In this document: in pieces, positions 9,651 through 19,590 of the stretch | Numbering within the stretch: position 1 is the first letter of the stretch | Layout: every line of letters starts with the position of its first letter | Assembly: GCA_003427395.1 (NCBI GenBank) | Contig: BFEA01000375.1 | Span: forward strand, 1,056,698-1,079,078 | Reading direction: 5' to 3' | DNA: 22,381 nucleotides | Source: Chara braunii | Lineage: Eukaryota; Streptophyta; Charophyceae; Charales; Characeae | Made by a program: the position numbers and the translations under genes | The notes under the pieces: model-generated | Told to the model about the DNA's origin: nothing | Database searches by the model: none | What the model saw: the letters and a program-made list of their open reading frames with translations, nothing else

Positions 9651-10877
9651 CCTCCCACAACAGATTGACGTCAAACGATATGCCTGCGTTGATGAGTACA
9701 TTGTGGAGAATGCAGACAACGACAAACTTTTGCGGCCATACCTCCATGTTTGTCTGTTAAGACCGCAGGAACAGGCTCCACATCCCCTTGAGTCTACCGA
9801 AAGTTCTCTTAACTGCCCCCATTGCAGTCTTCTACTTGTTGTCGTCGCTTGTTGAACCGCATCTATTACGGGTGACGAGCAGTACAGCCATAGGGAACAA
9901 CTATCCATTTGGATGGTGGGTAACCATTGTCGCCTAGTAGGTAGTTGTTCGTCTAGATGTTGAAGGCGAGTATCATAAGCGGTTCCGTGAAAAGTTCGTC
10001 AACCTCAGCATGCGCCTATAAACTCGAATGGTGAATGATCCTGACGTCGTGGCAGCTTCTTGGATAGTCGACGAAGACGTCCAACACACGCAAGTTCAGA
10101 TCGACGACAACCTGCGTGATGATTGAGAAACGTCATTTTTTATCGTAGTAGTCCTCGCCAGGGGCGTTCACCGGCTTGTCGATGTAGATATGAGTGCATT
10201 CGATGCACCCATGGCAGTTGGGGAAGCCCTTGTGAGTGAAAGCACGGAGGACAACCGACTTGCCCACCCCCTACGTCATGATATCTTCTCATGGTAGACC
10301 GTCAGCAACGCCGCAGTCTCGCACCGCCACCAAACCTGAAACCCTGTTGATGCCGAAGTAACATGTGTTGCTATCGTACGTCTCCCCCAACGCCCACCGA
10401 TACAACTCGTAGGCGATGATCTGATCAGGCTGCAATGGTTCCCTGTAGAACGTCACATGTCGCTGCAGGAAGGACGACAAAGCTTTTGCAATCTCCCGAA
10501 AGACACGTGGCGACATGCGCAGCTTGTCCATAAAGTAATCCTTTGTGGCGTCATCGTATTACCGCAGATCCTCCCATGCCCCCCCCGTCCTTCTTTTCAT
10601 CCACCACGTGGGCGTCACTTTGGGAAGAACTCCGCAACCCAAGGCGCAACACACATGAAGGACGGCATCACAGATGGCGGCTGTGTCCAACCCTTCCACC
10701 GCTATACAGTCGGCGTACACTGCATCACCTTCCTCTTCCACATGCGGATGTGCGCTTTCATTCGCCCCGCCGTCCTCTCCACGTGCAGCGGAAGAGGATC
10801 GAGGTAACAGTCGCTGCCACTGCCGTCCTCTCCGTCGTCGTCAGCTTCCCACGCTCGTCACTGCCACCGGCCTCCAT
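9651..10877 (-). pseudogene. PIF/Harbinger-type transposase relic
   Basis: The minus strand carries a broken DDE transposase of the PIF/Harbinger (DDE_4) type. From N- to C-terminus: a possible ATG at 10877; TPTWWMKRRTGGAWEDLR (about 10620-10562); an in-frame TAA; YDDATKDYFMDKLRMSPRV (to about 10500); a helical region through SNTCYFGI; then GFPNCHGCIECTHIYIDKP (about 10240-10180), DYYDKK, DVFVDYPRSCHDVRI (about 10085-10040), LLGDNGYP (about 9935), RTFGRLKGMW (about 9805) and CILHNVLINAG (about 9700). The first catalytic Asp is Glu, and the Glu normally before RAFGRLK is Lys. Several frameshifts are needed to join the pieces. The frame runs into gypsy sequence, where a TAA at 9643-9645 closes it. 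Terminal inverted repeats were not established. Confidence 0.85.
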
Positions 10878-10964
10878 CGTTCCCAAACGAGCTGAAGACA
10901 TCACCGTCAACAAAGGCAACAGACTTCGCCGAAGTTCCACCGAACCAGCAAACCAAACCACTAA

Positions 10965-10972
10965 AGATATAG
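10965..10972 (-). promoter_or_regulatory. Possible TATA-like box upstream of the Harbinger relic
   Basis: The minus strand reads CTATATCT about 90 bp upstream of the candidate ATG at 10877. Position and composition fit a TATA element for the transposase, but such words are common in AT-containing DNA and nothing else supports it. Confidence 0.2.
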
Positions 10973-11989
10973 GGTGATCAGGCAATGAAGGACACTGGAG
11001 CAACCTACATGATGCACTTTGCTACTCTCCACACACACGGGGCCCGAGGACTGTCGAGATGGCGTCTTCACGCGGGACGTCTTCCTTGCCTGGCCGCACA
11101 CAATACTCACGCCAAACCCCCCAATGCATAGTGGAAGGATCTTCCTTTCCGACGTCCTCCACTAGCTGTCGCAGCCACATGACGAACCGCCGTCACCCCA
11201 ACAGCGTCATTCGAATTTTGAATTTTGGATCCAAGACGTCTTGCGTTTTTTTTTTTTTTTCAATGGGTCGCCGCAAAAATTTGAATTTTCCCACCACTCG
11301 AAGCTGGGCCATGCCCGTCCACACGGACAACAGCCCATGGACCACCGACCCCACCCCACCCCGCGGTCGACAATAATCTTATGCGCCTAGCCGCGGGCCG
11401 TCTGTAGGAATCCTCCTCGGAAGACCGTCCTGAGGATGAGTGGAACGACGACGGTTAAATTCTCTCAGATGATCCAAAGGAAACCTCCTCAGGGCCCGAG
11501 GACGGCCCGGGGAGTGTCTAACGAGCCCCAAATTACCAGCTTCATTGTCCCGAACTAAGCGGGATATGATGTACTGCGATGGAGGTGCTTGCTATAAAGG
11601 GTGCTACACTCCATCACCTCGACCTCCTCCAACCCCCCCCCCTTTAAGTGTTTGAATCTGGATGTGTTTCATGCAGAGATGCCGAAAACGGCGAAAAGAA
11701 GATCAATCCGGACTTTCTGCACATCTCCACAAACACGCCCAAATTCAGGCGTTCAATCCGATCCTCCTTGTTAGAGGGACCCTCCTAGTTCCCTCCAAGT
11801 TCGTGGTTTAGACTCGTTTCCGTTGTTGTTGTTTTTTTTTTTTGGGGGGGGGGAAATTGCATCTGTACCCCACTTAATGATGGGAATACCCGCTATACCC
11901 AGTTCCAGTGCCAATTTGCATCTATACCCGGAACCCGCTCAAATTTGTATAGTACCCAACTTTTTCCCTGTGCAAAATCGTAGGAGTAC
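10973..11989. other. No gene recognised; homopolymer runs
   Basis: This is presumably the 5' flank of the Harbinger relic followed by unassigned DNA. Short frames here overlap on both strands and have no known motifs. Low-complexity tracts include a T run near 11247-11260, C runs near 11632-11642 and a T run followed by a G run at about 11831-11852. At 11854-11960 a TTGCATCTATACCC-like phrase occurs twice about 60 bp apart. Confidence 0.5.
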
Positions 11990-14420
11990 CCAGTCCCATA
12001 TAGTAGATTTCATTGACCCACTCCCATCCTATGTGGCGAAACGGGATGACTACACGATGCTAGCACTCTACCTTCCCAAAGACCAACCCTTTTCCATAAA
12101 TGACATAAGTCCCTACAGAATGGGAGGAAAAGTCTACCAAATCCACACAACACATAAATTCAGACCCTGGTGCTTTAAGTGCAGGGCATATGGACACCTG
12201 AGCACAGAGCCAGCCTGCCCCCAACACCCCAACAAGAGGGGCCCATTGGCAGCCCGACTCTAACAAGACTTGCATAGACCCAACAGATGGTACACAACGA
12301 ACCAGGGCTATGAGGGGTGGGTATACCTTGAGGACCTGGACTCCAAAGGCCAGGCCATGGGTTGGACGTTGGGAAGGGCGTGGGGACCCCTGTAGAGCTA
12401 CCAGACCTCCAAACGACTGGACCCCACCCCCAAGGAAGGTGCTGAAAAGGACTGAAAAGATCCTGCAACCCCCCAAGACCCTAGAAACAAGAACACCAGA
12501 TCCTGAGTCACTCCCCCCCCCCCCCAAGGGAAGGATAAGCAGTCTAAACAGGCCCAAGCGAAACAAAAGCAATAGATTGTGGACTGGGTGCAATGGAATA
12601 CCTGCCAAGAGGGAAACAACTAAATCATAAATGAAAGGAAGCAGGGCAACAAGGGGAATCCAGCGCCAAGAAGGAAACACCGGTCTCCCTCCAACTTGAG
12701 CCAGCAAAAGAGGGTCAAGGAGAGCCTGGGGACCGCACACAGAAAGTCCATGATCCAAAGGACCTGTTTGAAGAGGCCTTCAGCTCAGCACCGATAGATA
12801 ACAGAACACAAGCAGTAGGACTGCAAGAAGTGGCAGATTGGCTAATGGGTAACCTACACCTAAATATGGGAAAGGAAATGAGGAAATTTGGGACGAAGTA
12901 TACAGGGAACTGGTCCCCCTACTGGAAAGCGGCGCTAGCCTCCCAAAACCCTAACCCAGTCTGCCAGAGGGGAAGAAATGGCCAGATATCTGCTACAAAC
13001 TCCTCGGTATAGTACTCGCTCGCTTTCAACCTCCAGCCCCTAGGCAGGACAGACAACACAAACAGGAAAGGAGAGAAGAGAATTACAAATCTGTCGCAAG
13101 GGAAGAAGAGGACGATACAGACAGGCACTCCCAGGGGGAGAGCACAACTGACAAAGAGTTGTCGAACCCTTCAGTGCCAAAAGGAGAGGGGGAACGAAAA
13201 GGGAAAGATCAAATTGCAGGTGGGGAAAAAGAGACTAGAAGTAAGGAAGTTGGGAGAGGAAATACAACATAAGGAAGGACAGCAAGGAACTGAAAAAAGA
13301 GAAGATCTGGAAGAACAGAAAGGGAAGGAGAATGAAACGGATGCTACGGAAGAGGTCCAGAGGAAGAAACAGGGCACAACACAAAGTGAGGAAGAAGGGA
13401 ATATACAAACCCAACAAATAACGCACGGGACTGAAAGTGGGATGACTAGAAAGGGGGAGAAGAAGAGACAAAAAAATGGAGGGATATTGAACCAACAAGG
13501 GCCAGAACTTACCAAAGGGAGAGCCTCAAGTAGGAGATGGGAAAAAGCAAAAGGGAGCAACCGCTACACACTAGCAGTTAATGGAAGGCCAAAAATTCGG
13601 GGGTTTTCGCCGCGTCGCTACAAGCAATGTTGTCGAAACTTTTGCGAACAAACTATGCAGGGTCATAATACAAACATAAAAAAAACAATTAGGCAAAAAA
13701 CAAACGAAAAAATCAAACTCAAGAGCACTATAAATCCCTATTCGGAGTAGCTTTCGGAGTTCGCCAAAACTTTTTGGCCTTCCATTAACCGCCTCTCTAC
13801 AAAGGGTATATGCCCGGTGGTGGCATCCTAAGAACCGGCCGTGCCAAAGACACATCCAGACCCGTGTAAACCCACCCCACTGCCCAAAACCCCCGGAAAC
13901 CAACCTCACCAGCAGAAGACAAAAAATCCGACACTTATTAGAGATAGCACCATCAGTTGGGGCGCCCACAGACAAAGGCATAATCTTTCTACCAGTAAGG
14001 CCAAGAGAAGGGGCATGGGAAATGAGACTATCAGTGCCCCCAGGGGCAGTGCACATAGAAGTATCTCTCAAGGGCCTCTCTACCTTCTTCCTCTCGCTGG
14101 CATCTTGGGTCGGAAACCCGGTGCTCGGGAAGATGGACATCCATGAGTTGATCCATAATCAACTCCTAACAAGGGCCTCCTCATCTTTTGTGCTCTCCCA
14201 CAGGCAACGGAGACTGAAAACCAAAGATATATCCCTGCGTTATGACCACCTGAGAACAAAAGAATTGTGCTGGCTAGATCAGGAGGCACTCAAGGAATTG
14301 CAAATTAAAAAAATAAAGTTAGGTGACCTTTGGTCGGCAACGGAGATTGGAGACTCCCTAGTGAAACTAATCAGGAATGACATACTCCAGAAAGGCAACC
14401 TCTTGGACATAGAGAAATGA
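11990..14420 (+). pseudogene. LINE ORF1 relic with zinc knuckle
   Basis: This is the first open frame of an L1-like LINE, which encodes an RNA-binding protein. A recognisable start is missing, and readable sequence begins near 11990. A zinc knuckle lies at 12171-12218 (C-x2-C-x4-H-x6-C, from CFKC to the last Cys), preceded by YQIHTTHKFRPW. Its His-to-last-Cys spacing is two residues longer than the usual CCHC. Downstream comes a proline-rich part (12420-12530), a highly charged Lys/Glu/Gln-rich part (13214-13570), and a C-terminal part with ELIHNQLLTRASSSFVLSHR (about 14140-14200) ending at TGA 14418-14420. Several stops and frame changes are present. A 203-bp TIR element splits it at 13582-13784. 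The order relative to the endonuclease downstream supports ORF1 rather than a host gene. Confidence 0.7.
13582..13784. mobile_element. TTAA-flanked TIR element (203 bp)
   Basis: The ends are perfect 14-bp inverted repeats, TGGAAGGCCAAAAA at 13582-13595 and its complement at 13771-13784. Each end is flanked by TTAA (13578-13581 and 13785-13788). A TTAA duplication is the hallmark of piggyBac-type insertion, although the terminal bases are not the usual CCC-type start. The interior is AT-rich and has no transposase. Collapsing the two TTAA copies rejoins the ORF1 frame on both sides (TLAV then NRLSTKG, continuing to KTHPDPCKP with one stop), which supports the borders. The superfamily assignment is tentative. 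Confidence 0.7.
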
Positions 14421-14550
14421 CTACCTCTGTGAAGGCACCAGTAAAACTGGTTAAAAAAGTCAACAAAAAGAAATAAATGTGATCAATGCTTTGTATGGCA
14501 AGGACAGGACCTGAAAACTATGCAAAAGGCAAGTCGACCTTGATCAGCGT

Positions 14551-17500
14551 TCACTTAATGTCAACGGACTCGCCTCTGCAAAGCACCCCAAAAGACAAAC
14601 AATTGTGGATCAGCTAAAAAGGGTAGAGGGGAGAGACTGTTCAAACGTTGTATGCCTACAAGAAACCCACCTCATGAACAATCCACAACGCAACCACACA
14701 CACAAAAAAACTTGGGCACATGAGGTCTTTCGAGCCCACGCCCCACGACCAGGAAGCAGAGGGGTAGCCATATGGCTCCTACCAGACTCAAAGGTAGAAA
14801 TGCTCAACTGGGATGCAAACTAAGAATAGGGTAGGTGAGTCTATGTACTAGCGATGTTGGAATTGGAAGTGGTAAACATCTTGAATGTATATGCTCCCAA
14901 TGATCCAGTGGTACGACAAAGTTTCTTTGAGTCCCTCAAAGCCAAATTACCAGTAGGCATCCCACGATCTTAGCACTATTAGCAGGCGACTTCAATGCAG
15001 CCCCAAACCGCTAAATGGATAGATGAAAAATCCCTACTCCTTGCTCAATCTATATTGAGGATGATGAGAGATTAATCGCAAATTTTTCACAAATTCTCAC
15101 AATCCCTTAACCTTTTCGATACCTTCCAGAGACTTTTCCCCACTGATCATCGTTACACCTGTTTTCGCAAGAACGGTACGAAAAGAGCATCAAAATCCCG
15201 AATAGACCTAATACTAATCTCAGAAGAATGAGAAGGGGCCCTTCAAATAGCAGAGATATTCCCCCGCAGTCCCTACCTGCATCTGGATCACTCGATGTGC
15301 CTTGCAATCTTCTCTTTCAGGAAAAAAATAGATAAAGGTAGGGAATTTTGCAAACTCAACACATCCCTCCTAGCCATCGATTGCTTTAAAGTCTACCTCA
15401 AAGAAGTTTGGTCCTTCTGGCAAGAACAAACGGACCAAATCCAAGATAAAATAGTATGGTTCAACAAAGACCTGGTTTTTTTAGGCCGCAAGTGCAATGA
15501 ATACTCAAAACTGCTCGCGGCGTGACGCCACGCCGAAGAGAAAACTTACAACACCAACTGCAACAACTACAATAACATTGGCAGGAAGATGAAACAGATG
15601 ACCATCAAGCTGAGTTAGCTAGAACCATTCAAACCATGGAAGTCCGCCTCATAAGTTACATAAAACCTGCGTAGCACAGCGAACGTGTTCGTGCCCCTTC
15701 ATGTTCACGTGAACGTGTTCGCGCGTTTGCGCGAACAGCTCACGAACATGTTTGGGCAAACATATATTTTTTTAATAAAAAAAAAATATATATATATTCG
15801 GTTTTTTATTTTTAACTCGTGATTGGCTACGAATTTGAATATGACTGTAAGAGAAAAGTTGCTTGAATTCTTATTTTACATAACATATTTTTTTTTCCGA
15901 TTTTTTTGAGAATTTTTTGTTTTTGTTTTTTTTTTATATATTTTTTATGTTCGCATTTAGAGGGTTTTGGGCGCTTGTTCTCATTTGGGCGAACATGTTC
16001 GCGCTCGCCTCCGAACGCGAACACGATGCTACGTAGCATAAAACATAGTTGGCAGGGGTAAGGATCCAGGGCAAACTCTCCAAACATAACATGGAAGGAG
16101 CAATAGATGCAATGTTCTTTGCTATGGCGAAGGTCAAGTCAAGGAGGTCTATAATTGAAGCCTTGGAGGATCCTAAGTGTAACCAAGGGCCTCTACTCAC
16201 ATCCACAGCTGCATGCACAAAAATAGCAAGGAGATTTTACCAGACACTGTTTACTTCTGAATGTGAGAATCAGTCAAGGTCGCAACGAATGGAGGAAATG
16301 GACAAATTCTTGCGGCCACTTAATAAAACCCTCACCCTCACATAACAACAAAGAGATAACTTAGATAAGCCCCTATCGAAGGAGGAGATATGGACAACGC
16401 TGATACAAATGAAAGAGTAGAAAACTCCGGGTATAGATGAACTCCCCAAGGAATTCTGGGAATCGATGTGGACAAGTGTCTCGCAAAACCTCATCGATTG
16501 TTACAATGATGTTTGGGTCACATGACAGATAGAGGAATTGGTGGGGCAAGGAGTATTGAAGCTCCTTTACAAGAAAAGGGACACCACTAATATCATAAAC
16601 TACAGACCTATCACCTTGTTCAAACTTCACAGTGGTCTACAAGATGATGGCTAAAGCACTGGCCAACCGCATGACACCAGTTATGGTGGATATAATATAC
16701 CCTGACCAAATTGGATCCATCCAAGGCTGAAATATCCAGGATAACATCCTCCTGGTCAACGAGATAGTTAAGCTGACCAGACAGTCAAAAAATAACGCAG
16801 CGATCATCTTTATCGATTTCGAAAAATCATATGACTACGTAGACTGGTCCTTCCTGGATAAGTGTCTGAAAAAACTCAACTTTGGATCAGACTTTAGACG
16901 GTGGATAAGGATCCTCCACTCAAATACAACGGTCAGGGCAATGGTGAACGACGATCTGGCCCCTCCCATCGATCTCCAGAGATCAGTCTGACAGGGAGAC
17001 CCTATAGCCTCGTATCTCTTTGTAATGGTTATGGAGGTATTAGCAACCAACCAGAGAACCTATAAGGATATCAAAAGAATCCAAGTGTCAGCAATACCAA
17101 AGGAGACAATCCTAGTCTGCTCATTGTTTGCAGATGACCTGACCCCGATGGTGGACGCATCCAAATAATCAATGGAAGAAGTACAACACATGATGGATCA
17201 GTTTTGTAAACTATCACATATGAAAGTCAATAAGGGAAACACCACCAAGGGGTGAGACCCCCAGAACAACCGAGGCTCAAATGACTCTCCAAGGAAGCCC
17301 CCATTAGAGTGCGGGGCATATCGATGGCGACAGAAGGTAGACCATCTACCAACAATGAATGAATTTTTAACCCGCCTCTCGCAAAAATGACGCTCTAGAA
17401 AGACAAACACACCATATTGTTTGGACGCTCCCTGATAATCAACAACGTGGTGCTGGCCTCGTTGTGGTACAAGTCCGCAATCTGGGCTTTGGACAAGAAT

Positions 17501-18435
17501 GCCTTAGCCCACTGAAACGTCAGATTACCGCCTTTCTGTGGAGGAGCGACCATGAGAAACTAAACGTGATCAATCGCGTAGCATGACATCCTATAATTCA
17601 ACCCTGAAGAAAAGGAGGCCTAGGTATCATTGAACCCTTAAAGCAGACTAAAGCATTGGCAATATAGTGGATCAAATGCCTGCTATTCAGTCCCAAGTCC
17701 CCCCGGAGAGGGTTAACCCTAAAAAAAATATCCCGACTAGCACCCCAAACATCGAAAGGGAGTGACCCGCGGATGTGGGTGGAGAACAGAGAATCATAAG
17801 AACAAGACCGATACAACGACACCCCAACCTCGACACCCCCAGACAAACAACAAAAGTTGACTTACGAAAGGACCCCTTTTGGTCTTCCCTCCTCAAAACA
17901 TGGAGAAGCCTCCCCATGCTGGACAAAATTTCGCCAGATAGATGGGAGGAGGTAGTACGACAACCCCTCTTTGGCAAGAGATAGGTGATGGACTCGAGAG
18001 GACAGACTCTCCATTGCACGGATCCCCCTGACAGGGCTGGACCAAACGAGGGATAACAATGGTAATAGACATATGGGACACAAAGAAGAAGGACTGGATA
18101 GGTCTTAACCAACTACAGGAGAGACTGAGGTACTGCCACCGACCACATGAAACTTTGGACGCAATAGTGGAAAAGATTTCCCTAGCTTGGTGGAGAACCC
18201 TTCACAAAGGCCCCACCCTACAAGAGTCAGATTGGATGACATCTCAGGAGAGGCAAGGAGAAGTGGGCAATGCAGTTTGGTGCATCCATGGAGGAACAGT
18301 AGTAGTGAGCCTCTTCCAAGTAGAACGAGACAAACGATAGTATGTCAAAAAGATGAACTATTCAGAACCAGAGTACTCAATGAAAAAGAGCAATGGATAG
18401 CCTACCTTCTATGTACCACCTGTGGCCATGTCCGC
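14551..18435 (+). pseudogene. LINE ORF2 relic (endonuclease and reverse transcriptase)
   Basis: This is the second open frame of an L1-like LINE: an apurinic-type endonuclease that nicks target DNA and a reverse transcriptase that copies the element RNA there. Endonuclease motifs in order are SLNVNGL (14551), LQETHL (14656-14673), VYAPND (14887-14904), GDFNA (14985-14999), SRIDLILIS (15196-15222) and LDH (15283-15291, normally SDH). Reverse transcriptase motifs are NYRPITL (16598-16618), IDFEKSYD (Asp at 16815), QGDP (16992, with a stop just before it) and FADD (17127-17138). The downstream region includes LFGRSLIINNVVLASLWY (about 17420) and LAWWRTLHKGPTLQESDW (about 18184). Many stops and frameshifts occur, one near 16620. 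The C-terminal zinc finger is absent, because readable sequence breaks at about 18435. An element at 15667-16036 splits the gene between the endonuclease and the reverse transcriptase. Confidence 0.9.
15667..16036. mobile_element. hAT-like non-autonomous TIR element, copy 2 (370 bp)
   Basis: The element runs from CTGCGTAGCACAGCG to CACGATGCTACGTAG and is flanked by a perfect 8-bp duplication, CATAAAAC at 15659-15666 and 16037-16044. Both ends read CTRCGTAGCA inward. GTTCG/CGAAC motifs crowd the subterminal regions. The AT-rich centre shares phrases with the element at 4807-5157, such as TTCGGTTTTTTA, TTTTAACTCG and TACGAATTTGA, and the right side shares GAGGGTTTTGG. It has no coding capacity. 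It lies inside the LINE, so it moved after the LINE arrived. The two copies define one family, with perfect duplication here and near-perfect duplication in the numt. Confidence 0.9.
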
Positions 18436-18684
18436 GGGGTCAAACTTGGCGGGCGGCCGTGATCACGGCCGCTGCGGCTCTGGCCGCCGTTGGGTGCGGC
18501 TGCAGCTTTCAGGATTTTTTTTAGACTTAAAAGCATTCGTAAGAAAAAAGAAAAAAAGAAAAGGGGTTGTACATCTTTTCGAGATCCAAATTACGCAATT
18601 TTTTATTTTATTTTTTGACTTCGTCTTTAAATTTTGAAAATTCAAAAACTAATTTCGTTGTATACTAATCTGTGTTTTGACCCC
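18436..18684. mobile_element. Candidate TIR element at the LINE 3' break (249 bp)
   Basis: GGGGTCAAAC at 18436-18445 is mirrored by GTTTTGACCCC at 18674-18684, giving an inverted repeat of about 10 bp with one extra A. LINE coding sequence stops at the left border. The left subterminal region is GC-rich with a 20-bp perfect palindrome, and the rest is AT-rich. I could not find a convincing target duplication, so this may be a small DNA transposon or a coincidence at a truncation point. Confidence 0.4.
18453..18472. repeat. Perfect 20-bp palindrome
   Basis: GCGGCCGTGATCACGGCCGC equals its own reverse complement. It is followed by further GC-rich words (CTGCGGCTCTGGCCGCCG). It could form a cruciform or bind a dimeric protein. 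It lies just inside the candidate TIR element. Confidence 0.9.
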
Positions 18685-19140
18685 ATCCCATTTTGCAAAG
18701 AGACATCAAAGAATTCAGGAATTCAGCTCAAGCTGGCATGGAGGATCCAGCGAAGGGAGGATAGGGATGGTAGAATGGAAAGGGGAACAAAAGGAATCGG
18801 GGGAGGACCAAGGGAGAATGGAGATAGTAAGAGATTACCGACTGGTATTTCATGAATGGATCAAAATTGATACGGCTATCCCTCTGAAACCCCCTGGAGA
18901 ATCCCTGACTTCTCTCCCCCCCCTTCAAACCGTCTTTTAGAAATTCAGTGGTACGGGAAGGATGGATGAACTCAAGGAGAGAGAAAGAAAGGTTTAGGAA
19001 GAAGGCCTAGGGTCTAGGGCTTATCCCCAGGCTAGCGGAGTTTGTCCCTCGTCCACCCACCCAGCCACTTTAATGGCACAAAAACCTCTTTTTTTTTTTT
19101 TTTTTTCAAAACAAGCTCCATCTATTGGTGGGGAGCAACA
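18685..19140. other. Unassigned sequence with an unrecognised open frame
   Basis: An open frame at 18677-18940 (87 codons) encodes a charged peptide, then RDYRLVFHEWIKIDTAIPLK. It has more coding-like texture than its surroundings and could be a remote piece of the LINE beyond the interrupting element, but I do not recognise a domain. A purine-rich stretch follows (18955-19000). A T run lies at about 19090-19106. Confidence 0.35.
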
Positions 19141-19143
19141 CCT

Positions 19144-19345
19144 GCTGGAAACCGGGTCCAGCGTCCCATAGATACAACCATGTCCTCTCAAATTGGTACA
19201 AGCTGGAAACCGGGCCCAGCGTCCCATCACGAATACGATCAGAACCTCATCAGAAAATTTTGTGAAAATGAGACAGGGAGCCTAAAAGACTCCTGTTAGC
19301 CTAGGTACGTAACCAAGCTTGCTGAGAACCGGGCTCAGCATCCCT
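19144..19345 (+). repeat. Three-copy hairpin repeat with invariant AACCGGG loop
   Basis: Copies at 19144-19162, 19202-19220 and 19321-19339 each read a 6-base arm, AACCGGG, and a facing arm, followed by (G/A)TCCC(A/T). The arms are GCTGGA/TCCAGC, GCTGGA/CCCAGC and GCTGAG/CTCAGC. Spacings are 58 and 119 bp, consistent with a period near 59 with one unit lost. Copies 1 and 3 pair perfectly despite different arm sequences. Confidence 0.75.
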
Positions 19346-19590
19346 TATGATGATGACCGAAATCGTAATGGTAAGACGTAGATGAAAGTTTTAAGATGCC
19401 GGAGCCATTACCCGGCTATTAGCTATAAAAGTTTCTAGACTACTCAGAAATGACTTTGACAAGCTTCAAGAAACCAGTCTGCTACAAATGAAGAAGCCAC
19501 CACCGAGGTCCACAAATGTTCAGAGACCTACGAATCCCTAACAACCCATCTGAGTTTTCCAATACTGACACATCTCACAGCTGAGCTCTT
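19346..19590. other. No gene recognised
   Basis: Short unassigned DNA between the hairpin repeats and the long inverted-repeat element. No open frame or repeat of note was seen. Confidence 0.5.

Noticed and set aside
11509-11529. GGGGAGTGTCTAACGAGCCCC as the outer terminus of the Harbinger element
   Set aside because: It has a Harbinger-like look, but the other end of the relic is truncated, so no partner repeat or 3-bp duplication can be shown.
12060-12758. Minus-strand open frame of 232 codons, the longest in the window
   Set aside because: It lies opposite LINE ORF1 with its zinc knuckle and has a low-complexity Leu/Gly/Val-rich translation typical of an antisense shadow of C-rich sequence.
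13171-13560. Minus-strand open frame with many hydrophobic Phe/Ser/Leu residues, resembling a membrane protein
   Set aside because: It is the antisense of the Lys/Glu-rich part of LINE ORF1; purine-rich coding DNA read backwards always gives this texture.
13571-14140. Minus-strand open frame of 189 codons
   Set aside because: It is antisense to LINE ORF1 and crosses the TTAA-flanked element. The part resembling a plus-strand peptide is explained by the inverted terminal repeats.
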